Source: Luidia sarsii
Lineage: Eukaryota; Echinodermata; Asteroidea; Paxillosida; Luidiidae
Reading direction: 5' to 3'
Length of the DNA stretch: 64,000 nucleotides
Assembly: GCA_949987565.1 (NCBI GenBank)
Contig: OX465107.1
Span: 22,054,030 to 22,118,029, forward strand
Part shown: piece by piece, positions 1 to 9,889 of the stretch
How the letters are laid out: every line of letters starts with the position of its first letter
How positions within the stretch are numbered: position 1 is the stretch's first letter
Made by a program: the position numbers and the translations under genes
Notes under the pieces: generated by a model
Told to the model about the DNA's origin: nothing
What the model saw: only the letters and a program-made list of their open reading frames with translations
The model's database searches: none

Positions 1-7
1 TAATATC

Positions 8-258
8 AGGATAAATAGGTTTGCGGAGACACCATGTAAATTCTCTTCACCCTCCTCGTCTTCACCCTCCATTGAGCTCATCCCCTCACCAGGATCCCTC
101 TCCACACTACATAAGCCCCACTCCCAGTTGGAATCCAGCATTCTCCTGAAGACGAGCAGAGTATACTGTTCGAAACGTCGAGTTCCTCCGGTTCTTTTCA
201 GAACCACACTTACTCACAAAAGAGAATTTACATGGTGTCTCCGCAAACCTATTTATCC
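8..258. mobile_element. Short element with perfect 40-bp inverted repeats
   Basis: Bases 8-47 and 219-258 are exact reverse complements (arm begins AGGATAAATAGGTTTGCGGA). The 171-base interior holds a CTGAAGA...GAAACGTC motif at 146-179. A diverged relative of the right half occurs at about 23310-23402. The structure suggests a non-autonomous mobile element or an inverted pair of retroelement tails; it lies in an intron of the BMPER-like gene or just upstream of the recognised exons. Confidence 0.6.
143..182 (+). ncRNA. Hammerhead-ribozyme-like motif (unproven)
   Basis: The segment reads as stem I CTC/GAG (143-145 with 180-182), core CTGAAGA (146-152), one extra C, a 6-bp stem GAGCAG/CTGTTC (154-159 with 166-171) with a six-base loop, then GAA, ACGT and C. 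The hammerhead consensus is CUGANGA, stem II, GAA, stem III, UH. The single base between the core and stem II departs from it, and stem III would be a palindromic ACGT usable only in a dimer. This is a fold drawn by eye, without activity evidence. Confidence 0.3.
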
Positions 259-609
259 TTTCCAAATTACGTTTTCCGGAATTCCTCGTAGATGTCGAAT
301 TCCCCATTCTGAGAAGAAAAGTGCCGACCTAGGAAACGTTGATTGGATAATTATGTTGCCAAAGTTTGGCATTGCTGTATAAACTGTACACAGTCCAGCA
401 GTAGTGTGGATTGATGCTGCTTGAACGTAGACCTATATGACTAAATTGTAATGCAAAGTCGGAAAATGGCGTTTATTTCAATCTAGGAAAGGGAGTCTCC
501 AGGTAAAACTGAATATTATAATTAGCCTTGTGTCGAGGTCTTCGAGTTTGAGCATTTTGATGACGGAGAATTGATGGATGTTATCTTGCCCTGTCCTATT
601 GTTCTTCAG

Positions 610-661
610 AACCATGTGTTACGGGTACCTGAGGGTGAATGCTGCCCCGAGTGCGTTGAAA
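610..661 (+). CDS. BMPER: BMPER exon: end of the last VWC domain
   Basis: This short exon encodes [17 protein letters not shown], the typical C-terminal end of a von Willebrand type C domain (CCPEC), and stops one base into the next codon. The donor GTAAGT starts at 662. The start at 610 is chosen because about 25 bases of pyrimidine-rich sequence run straight into CAG at 607-609. The frame is open upstream to a TAG at 523-525, so an earlier acceptor is possible; in that case the residues LPCPIVLQ would also be coding. The split codon AAG joins in frame with the VWD exon and gives the spacing CCPECVEKNALC, as expected between the last VWC and the VWD of BMPER. Confidence 0.75.
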
Positions 662-3600
662 GTAAGTACGAATGATTCGTCCTAGCCTCTTTTATAGGAA
701 CTCTAAGGTCAAACGTATACAATCATAGTCTATCGAGTCTCGTGCGAAAATAGCGAAGGGGCTTTTCACGATTATTATCACTATTTAGATGATAACTAGA
801 CTTAACATTCAACAAAATAGGATGTTTTCTTCTATCTCAATAAACAAAATAAAACTGAAAACTCCAGAATTTGCCGTGGACAAACCAAGTAATCTCCCTG
901 TTTCTGCTCTGTCATATTATGATCAGTTACTTCATGAGGGGAACAGCCAAGACCTACTGAACAATATTCACAGCTCAAAGAGGGATTGCTATTTTACCAT
1001 GCGAACACTGTAAAAACGGTGCTCACATCATCATATGGATGAAGTATGTTGAGGCACATGGTGCACGATACATGCGCACGAGGTGATGCTCACTTTCACT
1101 CCATGTGCTTGAGGTACAGTAAATAGGGAGATGTTCTTGTACATGAAGCACTTCATGCACCTCATCCGACTTTTGCTCAAGTGATCATTACAATGCCACA
1201 TGTGCTTGAGCTACAGTATTTCATGTGCATGAAGTACAGTTGGTGCCTCAAGTGTTCATGATTCTGGGACAAATATGTGCCATTGCAGAAGTGCATGAGG
1301 TGCAGTTCGGTTTTACAGTGAAGGATTACACGCCTGCACGGTGAATGCTCTAGCACGAACGCTATGCTATAGGCATGGGAACCCTCTTCACGAATTACAA
1401 GATTGTATCAACCGATAGTGATGATGGTGACCGATGTATGACCCTTCCCTGACAATGTGGCATGAATAGCGCCCTCGCGCGTCACGATAGTGCACGGGCA
1501 CCGACAAGCCCTCAAGTTTCCCTATGTGTGGGACTTGCACCATGTACAGTACATGCAGTACTGCACATGCTTGGTAGAGAGTGAGTGTGGCTGTGAGAAG
1601 AACCGGTAGCTTTAACGATCGGGGCAGTATGTGCTCTGCCCATTCGTCAGGAGACTGTTTCAGTGTTGACATCTCCTGACAATCTCTATGCCATGTGCAG
1701 AACACACCCAAACGTTAAGTAATGGGCACTTCTCAGAGCCAATCTCACTCACAAAACAGACAATGCACATGTCACTGTGTCATTGTCACCGTAAGCATTC
1801 TACAACGGTGAACCCGCCACGAAAATTATCATTCCACCCCATGACATCCCTTGATTGTTACCCAGCATTGATCTGTTTGTCGTTTGTTGCTGATGCGTCT
1901 GCTGTTGGCGTTGCTGCTGTTGTCGATGTTGCCTTTGTTGTTGTTGTTTTTTAACTCTTGTTGTCGTTGCTTCTGTTGCTGCTGTTGTTGATATTTCACT
2001 GTTAGGCGTCTTGTCAAAAGATCATCGGTTTGGTATCAGATGATTTGACCCGTCCGATGTCGTTCCCACCGGATAGCCATCGTGAATGGTTCACCCCAGA
2101 GTCCAGTACAATCGGCTTTCTACCGGGGGAAATGTTATCGGTCGGATGAATTCAACCGGTACTCAACCGATGATACGAGACCTTCTTTCCATTGCAGAGA
2201 ATGCGCTGTGCTCCGTCTTCGGCGACCCGCACTACCGCACCTTCGACGGGCGACTCTTCAACTTCCAGGGGACCTGCAAGTACACCCTGACCTCGGACTG
2301 CGTGGACCGGAGCTTCACCGTGCGTGTCCGCAACGACGGCCGGCAGACGCGGAGCTTCGCCTGGACCAAGACGGTCTTCATCGGCGTGCTGGGCCACCAG
2401 GTCACGCTGCTGCAGGAGTACACGGTCCGCGTGGACAAGACGGACGTCTCGCTGCCCCACCGCGTGCCCGGCGCGCTCACCATCACGAGCGACGGGTTTC
2501 TTGTGCGCGTGCAGACCGATATAGGTGAGTGCTCCGGCCAACACGAGCTGCCCGCACCTCCCCCCCAGCCGAAACCTTCAATCAAAGATAGTGTTGGCAT
2601 CAACTTCTTGACAACAATCACTTTGCCTTTGATAAAGGTCCTGCTAGGATCGAAACGTGAGGACCTCTATCTTAACTACACACTGTAAAAAATAAATCAA
2701 ATACAAGTTCTGTCTTCGGGAAAGGTTCTGCTAGTATCGAAACGTCAGGCCACGTCAGAGATTGATGCATTGCAGGTCATTTTAGTCAACTTTATTTTTT
2801 ACTTCTTTACCACACTGTAAAAAATGAAATACAAGTTTTGTCTTTGGGAAAGTTCCTGCTATGTTTTAGATTAATTGTGCTCATTCAAAGCAGGAGTTTG
2901 CAACATTTATGTGTAACACCGTCTAGAACGTTTGGTAAAAGTGTTGGGCATAACCGTTTGGCCAAATGTTATGTGAGTTTCACTGTCTGCCTGCTGAGAC
3001 TGTGGTTTGTGTTGACCAACGGAGGCCACCAGTTGAACCTGTTTTGACCACGGACAGTTGCCTCAATGCCAACGGTTAGCGAGGCAACGGAGTCCTTGGG
3101 ATCAGTGGCGTGGCTGGTTCCCTGGGGTTTACGTGGGAGGAATTCACGAGTTCAACAGTGCGGCAATTTGAATGGGGCTCCTCATTCCGACACTTATGTC
3201 AGTCGACACTTCCTTTCATTATGGGGAGAAGGTCTATGATGGCAAAGGGTCATTTCGGGTCATTCGAGCCTTTCAAGCCGCCGTGACCTCGTGGCCTACA
3301 TCAAACCCAAAAGGTCACGCCAAGCCCTGCTTTCGAAGCATTGCCTTAAGTCTTAACCCGCACGATCACGTCCTGAACATCACGTTCAAGAACCCGTCTA
3401 TTAGTTCGTGACGTGATTAGAAATCAGAAACGTTACTCGCAGCAGTAGCCCCGAAAATGTCCGTGAAGTTGAGGACCATTCGCCTTTACAATAACGCCCC
3501 TGTTCTGTTTTCGTCGGGTTACCTCGCCAGGTGTGGAGATCACTTGGGACGGGGACAGTCTGGTGGAGGTCTCCGTGCCGCCCGCCTTCAAGAACAAGCT

Positions 3601-6553
3601 GTGCGGTCTCTGCGGCAACTACAACGGCGACCGCACGGACGACTTTCGGCTCCGCCAGGGCGCCCTCACCGCCGACCCCGACCTCTTCGCCGAGTCCTGG
3701 GTCTCGGGCAACCGGGACCGCTGCGAGAGCCCGCCCTCTGCCGGCCAGGCCGTGCCGTGCGGCGACAGCCCCAAGAGGCGGGCGAGGGCGCACCGCGAGT
3801 GCCGCATCCTTCGGGCGAAGCGGTTCGAGAGCTGCATGGAGGTGGTGGACGTCTGGGTCTATTACAGGTACGAGTGATTATGGGTGCACAGTTTGCGGTG
3901 ACGTCATCTCTTTCGGGATGGAGCATGCCTCTGAAATGAGCCGGTTTCAAAGGTCCTGTCTCTTTTTTCAGAGACATACCGGCACTCACTCTCCAAAGAG
4001 ATGGCCTACATCATGGTGTTGTTACAAACTTTCAACATTGTGATTCCACCATGCTAAACGCCCACGTCTGTTGTTTTAATGCTCGAGGATACGGTCAGTG
4101 CATTGATGTCACCCACGCCGCCACTCGAGAGCTAAAAAATGATGTGAAGGAAATGAACATGAGCAGTGTTTGAGAAGCCATATGTGGGCTTGGCAAAGAG
4201 CAATGTTCTTGTGACGCGCCTCTAGTCGAGGGCGCCCTTTACAAATGACAGCGTGTGTCTACCACGTGTTCGTTTGATTAGCTTCCCTGTGTAGAGCCGG
4301 GATATGCCCAAGTCACCAGTTAAAGGTATTGAAGTCAGAGCTATCCGGGGTTGACCGTGGTATAGGCCCAGGGTGCTAACCTAACCTAACTACGAAGCTG
4401 ATATTTCATCAGTCAGAACTTCATAGTTGTAGCCTTTTATTCAGAATAGTAACAAGGCAACGGACAATCATTTTATATGTTCTATTAATCAAGTCAGGTT
4501 TATCTTCTATGATTGTTCTTACGAGATATGTTTATCAACTACTAGGACGCTAATGTCTGTAACCAAGAATGCAAGGGATACCCTATGTTTTTAACTTTTT
4601 ATATGCCTTCAGTGTAAAAGAAAACGAGCCAATAAGATGACATTCCCTATTTCCCGCGAAACATCCTCATTTCATGACGTCATGATGTCTGTCCCTGTCA
4701 TGCGCAGATCGTGCGTCACCGACATGTGCGAGTGTCCCAAGCACAAGCGATGCTCCTGCGAGGCGTTGAGGGCGTTTGTCAGGGCCTGCCAGCAAGAGGG
4801 GATCGAGGTTGAGCTGGACGGCTCGTCGTCGTGTTTAGGTGAGTTCACGGCCAGGGAAGGAGGTTGACGGAGTTCCTTCACACACACGAGGACAGCATAC
4901 AATATTATCTTTCCGTGGAATGTGCTGCCCGTGCTTTCTGCTTGCAATGCTGTTCTGGCTATCTTCCAAATTCTTTGGATAGCATATTTTGACACCATTT
5001 CTTCGAGCTGTCATGCAGTCGATATTTTGTGAAACTGATAGTTCAGTGCCCAGTGCCCACCTAGCCATTGCTCCAATATAATGCCTGCAAAGGATTTCGG
5101 CATAATGCTATGACTTTGCATCATTCCGAGTAATTTTATCTGAAAAGGATATCGGTTGTTATAAGCGGATTATCTTTTATCCTGCGAGTGGTAATGGAAT
5201 ACGCAATATATCCCTGGTCAGCGACCTGATCTTACAACATGACAGGGACAATCTGGGTCGTTCAAATTAATTTGCTCGTACAGACTTGACCGAGTCAAAA
5301 ACTGCACTGTATCCTTGACATTGTCAAAAAAGTATTTTCACAAGATTCGTTGCCTGATGCCGACGTCTGATTCGGAGTGCCACTGTTCACAACAAATTGT
5401 ATTAATGTCCCAGTAGCGATAGTGCATCTCAGTGAGTCGGTAAAAGGATTGTTTTCCATTTGTAGCACAATCGCTTTGCCAGACGTTTGCGTGGCTTCAC
5501 GGGGGAATGCCACAAAAACAAACCGGGCTGCATCAAAGTGGTTGGTTTTTTTTTTATATAAGAGAAACAACAGTGTATGACGGAGGATGATCATTCTTTT
5601 TATTGCATACGTTAAAAGGCATTTGATAGCGATGTCATTACTTAGCTGATGGTGATAGGTTGTGTCAATTCGAAAGCCATCCCTATACACTGGCGATGAA
5701 TTTATGGGCCTACTATAAAATTGTCGGTCCGCACTAGGAAAAAGCTCCCCTGCCTACGCGTCGTACTTTTCAAGGGGCATTATTTCAGAAATCTGCAAAC
5801 CCCCTCCCCTCCATTTCGAACTCTGAATTTAGCTTGGCAGCAGGATTCTTCGGTCGCTATGAGTTCGGGGGAGAAGATCGTGGGACATGGAGCGGTTATC
5901 CAATAGGTCATCGGCCACTAGCCAAGTGCCTACAGATAATACGATGTATAAGTCATGGCCTGCTATCTCGTAGGCCTATATAACGGGCTACGGACTCATA
6001 AAGAGTGCATGCAGCCTGCGACCAAGTGTTTTATGTTCCCTATCGGCGATGTCTAATGTCTTTTAATGATGTCGGCGGAAAGGCCGCTTGATAACAAGTA
6101 ATTGGATTCCGCTGCGTGATTGCCACTCCGGCTCTCTCTCTCTGTCTCTCTCTCCCTCTCTCCCTCTGTCTCTCTCTCTATCTCTGCCTCTCTCTCTGTC
6201 TCTCTGTCTCTCTCTATCTCTCTCTGTCTCTCTCTCTATCTCTCTCTCTGTCTCTGACCTCATTGCCCCTTTGTTTTTGCCTAAGTTGTAAATAAAGATT
6301 TGTTGCAAAATTCAAATTCTCTCTGTCTTTCTCTCTGTCTCTTTGTCTCTCTGTCTCATTCTCTCTGTCTCTGTCTGTCTCTGTCTGTCTCTGTCTGTCT
6401 CTGTCTCTCTCTGTCTCTCTCTGTCTCTCTCTGTCTCTCTCTCTCTCTTTGTCTCTGTCTCTCTGTCTGTCTCTGTCTCTCTCTGTCTCTCTCTGTATCT
6501 CTCTGTCTCTCTCTCTCTCTTTGTCTCTGTCTCTCTGTCTGTCTCTGTCTCTG

Positions 6554-6614
<61 letters not shown>

Positions 6615-6668
6615 ATCCCCCCTCTCTCTCTCTCTCTCTGTCTCTCTGTCTGTCTGTCTGTCTCTTTC

Positions 6669-6712
<44 letters not shown>

Positions 6713-6775
6713 CTCTGTCTCTCTGTCTCTCTGTCTCTCTGTCTCATTCTCTCTGTCTCTGTCTGTCTCTGTCTG

Positions 6776-6809
<34 letters not shown>

Positions 6810-9798
6810 TCTCTGTCTCTCTGTCTGTCTGTCTCTCTCTTTCTCTCTCTCTCCCCCTCTCTCTCTGTGGCGATAGTCTTGAGAGCAAGGCTAATCCCCC
6901 GTGATGCTTTGCGTAATGACCCCTGACCTTCTCGACGCGCGCCTGCTGGTCAGTCTCGTCAAATGTTAGGCCATAAGTCGCCACCTTAAGCCGGGAGAGG
7001 TTCCACGCTGTCCCGCCGTAGTGCTCACGTTCACACCAGACTATGTGATCCCAGCATGTGGAAATGCCATAGCATGTACTATGAATAGACATAACAGTAT
7101 CCTTGCAGCTAGCCCACTCATGATAGCCTTTGTGAGATCGCATAAACTCAATGGGAAAATAGAGGGCGCTGTCTCGACCCTCCCCCTAATGTTGCAGATT
7201 TTTTTTATACTTCAGTAGTGTTATGCACGGGGCACGAAAATGATTTGGGAAGGATTCGTATATCGAAAAAATTAATGTCACAAGTTCAACATCCGGAAAA
7301 GTTTTTTTTGTGTCCCGACAATGGAGCCGTAAATCTTTCTTGCGCAGTTTGCACGTAGTAGTTCTCACAACGTACTGTACGTGCGAATGTCGTGTGTAGC
7401 GTTATCGAACTATGGCCAGGCCACACGCATGGAGATCAGGCGACTAAAACGCGAGTAAGGCCTCTTGTCATAAAGATCATCGGTTGGGTATCAGATGATT
7501 TGACCCGTCCGATGTCGTTCCCACCGGATAGCCATCGTGAATTGTTCACCCCAGAGTCAAGTACAATCGGCTTTCTACCGGGGGAAATTTTATCGGTCGG
7601 ATGAATTCATCCGGTACTCAACCGATGGTCTTTTTGACAAGAGACCTAACACGAATCGCGGACATTTCGCGAACTTTTTTGCGCGCATTTCGCGAACAAT
7701 GAATCTCGTGCGACTTTCATGCGGCAATCCGAACGACACTGTAGGGCAGTGTATTGTTTACTTACTGCCCATTTTATGCCCGTTGGCAGCAACGTAAACT
7801 CTCCGGTCCCGTCTGTCCCGGGCCATTCTCTGGGTTGAAATCCAGGTCAGTTCGAGGTTCTTCATCTCCACTCTCCACTGCGGCGTCGCCAGGTGTTCTT
7901 GGGAGTCCCCCTTTTCCCTCTTTTCCTCTTGGGGTTCATCGCAGAGCCACACACGGTACAGGATTACAGGGCAGTATGTAAATGCCTTGAAATGCATTGA
8001 AATACACTGCCAGCAGTTAGCTCTTGCCAAAAGGTCAACAAACAGAATCAAACAAGCTCTGAAACCTTTTCCTGACAGTGGACGAAGAGGAGGCTTTTGA
8101 TATTTGAAGAGGAAGCTGGGCTGCTTGTCGCTGCAGGACTGTGTTTGAAGCGCAAAATGTGATGAAGAGGAAGGGGAAGCGCTCGAGAAAAAAGATTAAG
8201 CAGTATGTGAAGAGTAATTCGGCCCACAGCTGGTTGCGTCACGTGGTGGGGATTCGCCTTCAATCCCGTTCTCAGTATATACGCGAACAGTTCGTGAAAA
8301 GATCGGACGATTTTTTTTTTTACGTTTTTAAAAGCGAATCACGAGCAAATCACGACCCGTGATGCTGGAAACTTTCCCCCAAAAAATTCTAAATTAAAAA
8401 AAAAAATTCCTTCCGAACAAAATAAGACTGTGATATACCGCGAACATTTTGACGACGCTTCCCTACCCCTCGCGCATGTTTGCCGAACGTTTGGAGCCTA
8501 GAATACGAATGATGGACTGTCAATTTTCCTGACATTTGCAAATGACCATGTGCATAGATTCGGGCCAAAGTGCAAGATTCCGAGCTGTGAAAAAGGTTGA
8601 GACAATGTCCAAAAGTGCATGGTCTACCCATCGTCTTCCTCCGACCACAATGAATATTATACGCACAGTAAAAATGTCGGTAAATGTCAGTGAAGTCCCA
8701 TTGCTGTCAGCGGCTATTGGCTTCCAGCAACCGTAGCCACGTTACGTAGCCCGAGTCATATCGGAGACCGGGAGTCCGTCATGCACCGCATCTTGTTGCA
8801 CGCATGCAGATGCATCGACACCGATTTGACTTCGCTTGGTCCCATTCCCTAATTGATCAGCGAATGGGTATACATGGTCTCCCAACCTTCCCCTTCAGGC
8901 CGAACGACCTCATTTGCAAAGTCCACGCCTTATACCGTTAATCGCGGCCTAAGACAAGCTCTGCCACGCTGGCCGTCCGTGTATAGAGTTTCTCGTGGTT
9001 TTTTTTCGGCCACAGTATATTATTACGAGGCCGTGTACGCGTATAAGGTAATGTGGCTGTATTTCCTAGCGCACAAAGCTCTATATCCGGGCTTAAGAAC
9101 GGCCGGAGAAACGCGATGCCGCGTGTGTCCCGGCTCATGATATCCGCTTGCCCGTAATTGGGGGCAGGGGTCCCCTCGGTTGATTGATGCTCCAGATATT
9201 AGTGACAGCATCTGGGCGCGAAATACTCGGTGGTGGGGCGAGCAGGGGGGTCTATAACCGCCGTCTTGCGGCGTGTCGTGCTACCGTGGCGTCGGGGTCA
9301 CTCGGTCGGGATACAAAATATATAGGAGGCAGGTTCGCAATGGATTCGAACCAGCTACATCCTAACAGTAACAAATGCCTTTGAGAAAGGTCCTGCTAGG
9401 ATCGAAACGTCAGGCCCACTTAATTTTAAGATTTGCATTTTGGTAATTTTAGTCAGTAAGCAGTTTGCCAAAATTTTGTATATCACTCTAAGTAACAGAT
9501 ACCGCAACGATTTCGGTTCTGGTTGAATAGTCGAGACCGTCGCTGACGCTGTGTGGGATGTCTGGGCCCCCACCATGCAAAGCCTTAATGAAGTCTTATT
9601 CACGTGTTGTCTTCTGCAGCTCAAACCTGTCCGGAGGGCGCTGTGTTCGACGAGTGCGGCCAGCCCTGCACGCGGACGTGCGCTAACAGGGACGACGACA
9701 TGCCCGAGTGCCGTGCTCCCTGCGTGGCCGGCTGCCGGTGCCCGGACGGGCTGGTCCTGCACCGTGACCGCTGCGTGCGCCCGGACAAGTGCCCCTGA
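610..9798 (+). CDS. BMPER: BMPER / crossveinless-2-like gene, 3' part (five exons, N-terminus outside window)
   Basis: The family is a secreted extracellular regulator that binds BMPs through N-terminal VWC domains and modulates BMP signalling at the cell surface and matrix. Joining 610-661, 2198-2524, 3531-3867, 4708-4838 and 9620-9798 gives 1026 bases in one open frame: 341 residues plus TGA. In order it encodes the end of a VWC domain (residues 1-18), a VWD domain from Cys22 with GDPH at 26-29 and CGLCGNYNG at 151-159, a C8 domain, and a terminal TIL domain. This VWC-VWD-C8-TIL order ending at the TIL domain is that of BMPER/Cv-2 and not of kielin/chordin-like or mucin-type proteins. Donors are GTAAGT, GTGAGT, GTACGA and GTGAGT; acceptors all end in CAG. 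Exons are strongly GC-rich against AT-richer introns. Transcript support is lacking; the first exon boundary is the least certain. Confidence 0.93.
1006..1320 (+). mobile_element. CACTGTAAAA-ended TIR element, copy 1
   Basis: The element begins CACTGTAAAAACGGTG and ends TTTTACAGTG, giving TIRs of about 10-13 bp. The interior is rich in GTGCATGAG/ATGCAC-type motifs. A close copy is at 10063-10377 and an inverted partial one at 63928-64000. Both full copies are followed by the same 18 or so bases (AAGGATTACACGCCTGCA), so the true end may lie beyond the TIR. No coding capacity. Confidence 0.7.
1875..1995. repeat. TTG/CTG-type trinucleotide-rich tract
   Basis: Imperfect GTT, GCT and GTC triplets run for about 120 bases inside the intron, immediately before the 192-bp-family element at 2003. 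The complement is CAA/CAG-rich and resembles the tract at 9890-10585. Confidence 0.6.
2003..2184 (-). mobile_element. 192-bp TIR element family, copy A, next to a splice acceptor
   Basis: It matches the copies at 7456-7648 and 19831-20022. The left TIR is TAGGCGTCTTGTCAAAAG; the right TIR has lost about 12 bases (CTTTTGACAAG region), leaving ACGAGACCT. The right end runs directly into CTTTCCATTGCAG, the acceptor of the VWD exon. Confidence 0.8.
2198..2524 (+). CDS. BMPER: BMPER exon: first half of VWD domain
   Basis: The exon encodes the N-terminal half of the von Willebrand type D domain, beginning [14 protein letters not shown]. The GDPH tetrapeptide (residues 26-29 of the partial protein) is the known proteolytic processing site of BMPER-type VWD domains, so a cleavable product is predicted by family knowledge. 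Following strands such as [15 protein letters not shown] and [18 protein letters not shown] fit the fold. The acceptor TTGCAG ends at 2197 and the donor GTGAGT starts at 2525; entry and exit are both phase 1. Third-position GC is very high. The acceptor lies only 13 bases after the end of a short inverted-repeat element (2003-2184). Confidence 0.95.
2525..3530 (+). other. Intron of BMPER-like gene
   Basis: A 1.0-kb phase-1 intron. Its first third carries repeated GAAACGTC-tail units (2628-2862) separated by CACTGTAAAAAAT motifs at about 2683 and 2813. The rest shows no recognisable feature. Confidence 0.8.
2628..2862 (+). repeat. Tandem GAAACGTC-tail repeat units
   Basis: Three related units occur: TTTGATAAAGGTCC with GAAACGTG (2628-2659), a second with GAAACGTC at 2739-2746, and a broken third near 2838-2862 (TTTGGGAAAGTTCCTGCTA). 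Between units lies CACTGTAAAAAATGAAATACAAG-like sequence, so the period is about 125 bases. Family members recur at 9380, 30052, 41230 and 58240. Confidence 0.6.
3531..3867 (+). CDS. BMPER: BMPER exon: second half of VWD and start of C8 domain
   Basis: The exon opens with [14 protein letters not shown], the usual second half of a VWD domain, then carries [15 protein letters not shown] (the conserved CGLCG and calcium-site loop, residues 151 on) and the WVSGNRDRC segment that closes VWD. The C8 domain begins with [20 protein letters not shown]. The acceptor CCAG ends at 3530; the donor is GTACGA at 3868, weaker than the other donors but supported by exact phase-2 joining (AG plus A makes Arg) to the next exon, giving [10 protein letters not shown]. 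Confidence 0.94.
3868..4707 (+). other. Intron of BMPER-like gene
   Basis: A 0.84-kb phase-2 intron; no repeat family or coding sequence recognised. Confidence 0.8.
4708..4838 (+). CDS. BMPER: BMPER exon: C8 domain core
   Basis: The exon encodes [23 protein letters not shown] and [12 protein letters not shown], the cysteine-rich core of a C8 domain. Acceptor GCGCAG ends at 4707 and donor GTGAGT starts at 4839. It enters one base from the end of a codon and leaves with one base (G), which joins CT of the last exon to form Ala. The cysteine spacing CxxDMCECPxHxxCxCE is the BMPER pattern. No frameshift or stop is seen. Confidence 0.93.
6131..6867 (+). repeat. CT/CTGT pyrimidine microsatellite
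   Basis: Two blocks (6131-6260 and about 6318-6867) of TCTC with interspersed TGTC units are separated by about 60 bases of ordinary sequence. The + strand (sense for BMPER) is almost purine-free, so an intronic transcript would carry a 740-base CU-rich tract. Long Ser/Leu open frames here are repeat artefacts. Confidence 0.95.
7456..7648 (-). mobile_element. 192-bp TIR element family, copy B
   Basis: TIRs are TAAGGCCTCTTGTCATAAAG at the left and GACAAGAGACCTAA at the right, with subterminal ATCATCGGTTG and CAACCGATGG. It is in the opposite orientation to copy C. No coding capacity. Confidence 0.85.
9380..9411 (+). repeat. GAAACGTC-tail motif
   Basis: TTTGAGAAA is followed by the 5-bp stem GGTCC/GGATC around the loop TGCTA, then GAAACGTC and AGGCCCACTTAATTTT. 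It is one arm of the palindrome seen complete at 58240-58336 and lies in the last BMPER intron, about 200 bases before the terminal exon. Confidence 0.7.
9620..9798 (+). CDS. BMPER: BMPER terminal exon: TIL domain and stop codon
   Basis: After a 4.8-kb intron the last exon encodes a complete trypsin-inhibitor-like cysteine-rich (TIL) domain: [15 protein letters not shown], then [29 protein letters not shown] and TGA at 9796-9798. Ending within two residues of the last TIL cysteine is typical of BMPER. The acceptor is a clear pyrimidine tract ending CTTCTGCAG at 9619. The sequence after the stop turns into CAA-type repeats within about 90 bases, so the start of the 3' UTR carries simple repeat and inserted elements. 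Confidence 0.95.
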
Positions 9799-9889
9799 GA
9801 CCGGCCGTCGGACCCGCCCCTTCGCCCCGCTCTCCGATCCGATGCCCGCCCGAGTAGCGGCCCGTATCACCCACGACAGTGACACCACC

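Larger units (their letters stand above)
662..2197 (+). other. Intron of BMPER-like gene
   Basis: A 1.5-kb phase-1 intron. It contains a 315-bp TIR element (1006-1320), a TTG/TGC-rich simple repeat (about 1875-1995) and a 192-bp-family element (2003-2184) that ends just before the acceptor. The remainder shows nothing recognisable. Confidence 0.75.
4839..9619 (+). other. Large intron of BMPER-like gene
   Basis: A 4.8-kb phase-1 intron. It contains a 740-bp pyrimidine microsatellite (6131-6867), a 192-bp-family element (7456-7648) and a GAAACGTC tail (9380-9411). Open frames inside it are short or low-complexity and match nothing I know. Confidence 0.8.

Noticed and set aside
6300..6926. [12 protein letters not shown] frames up to 208 codons
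   Set aside because: Translation of a CT/TGTC microsatellite inside a BMPER intron.
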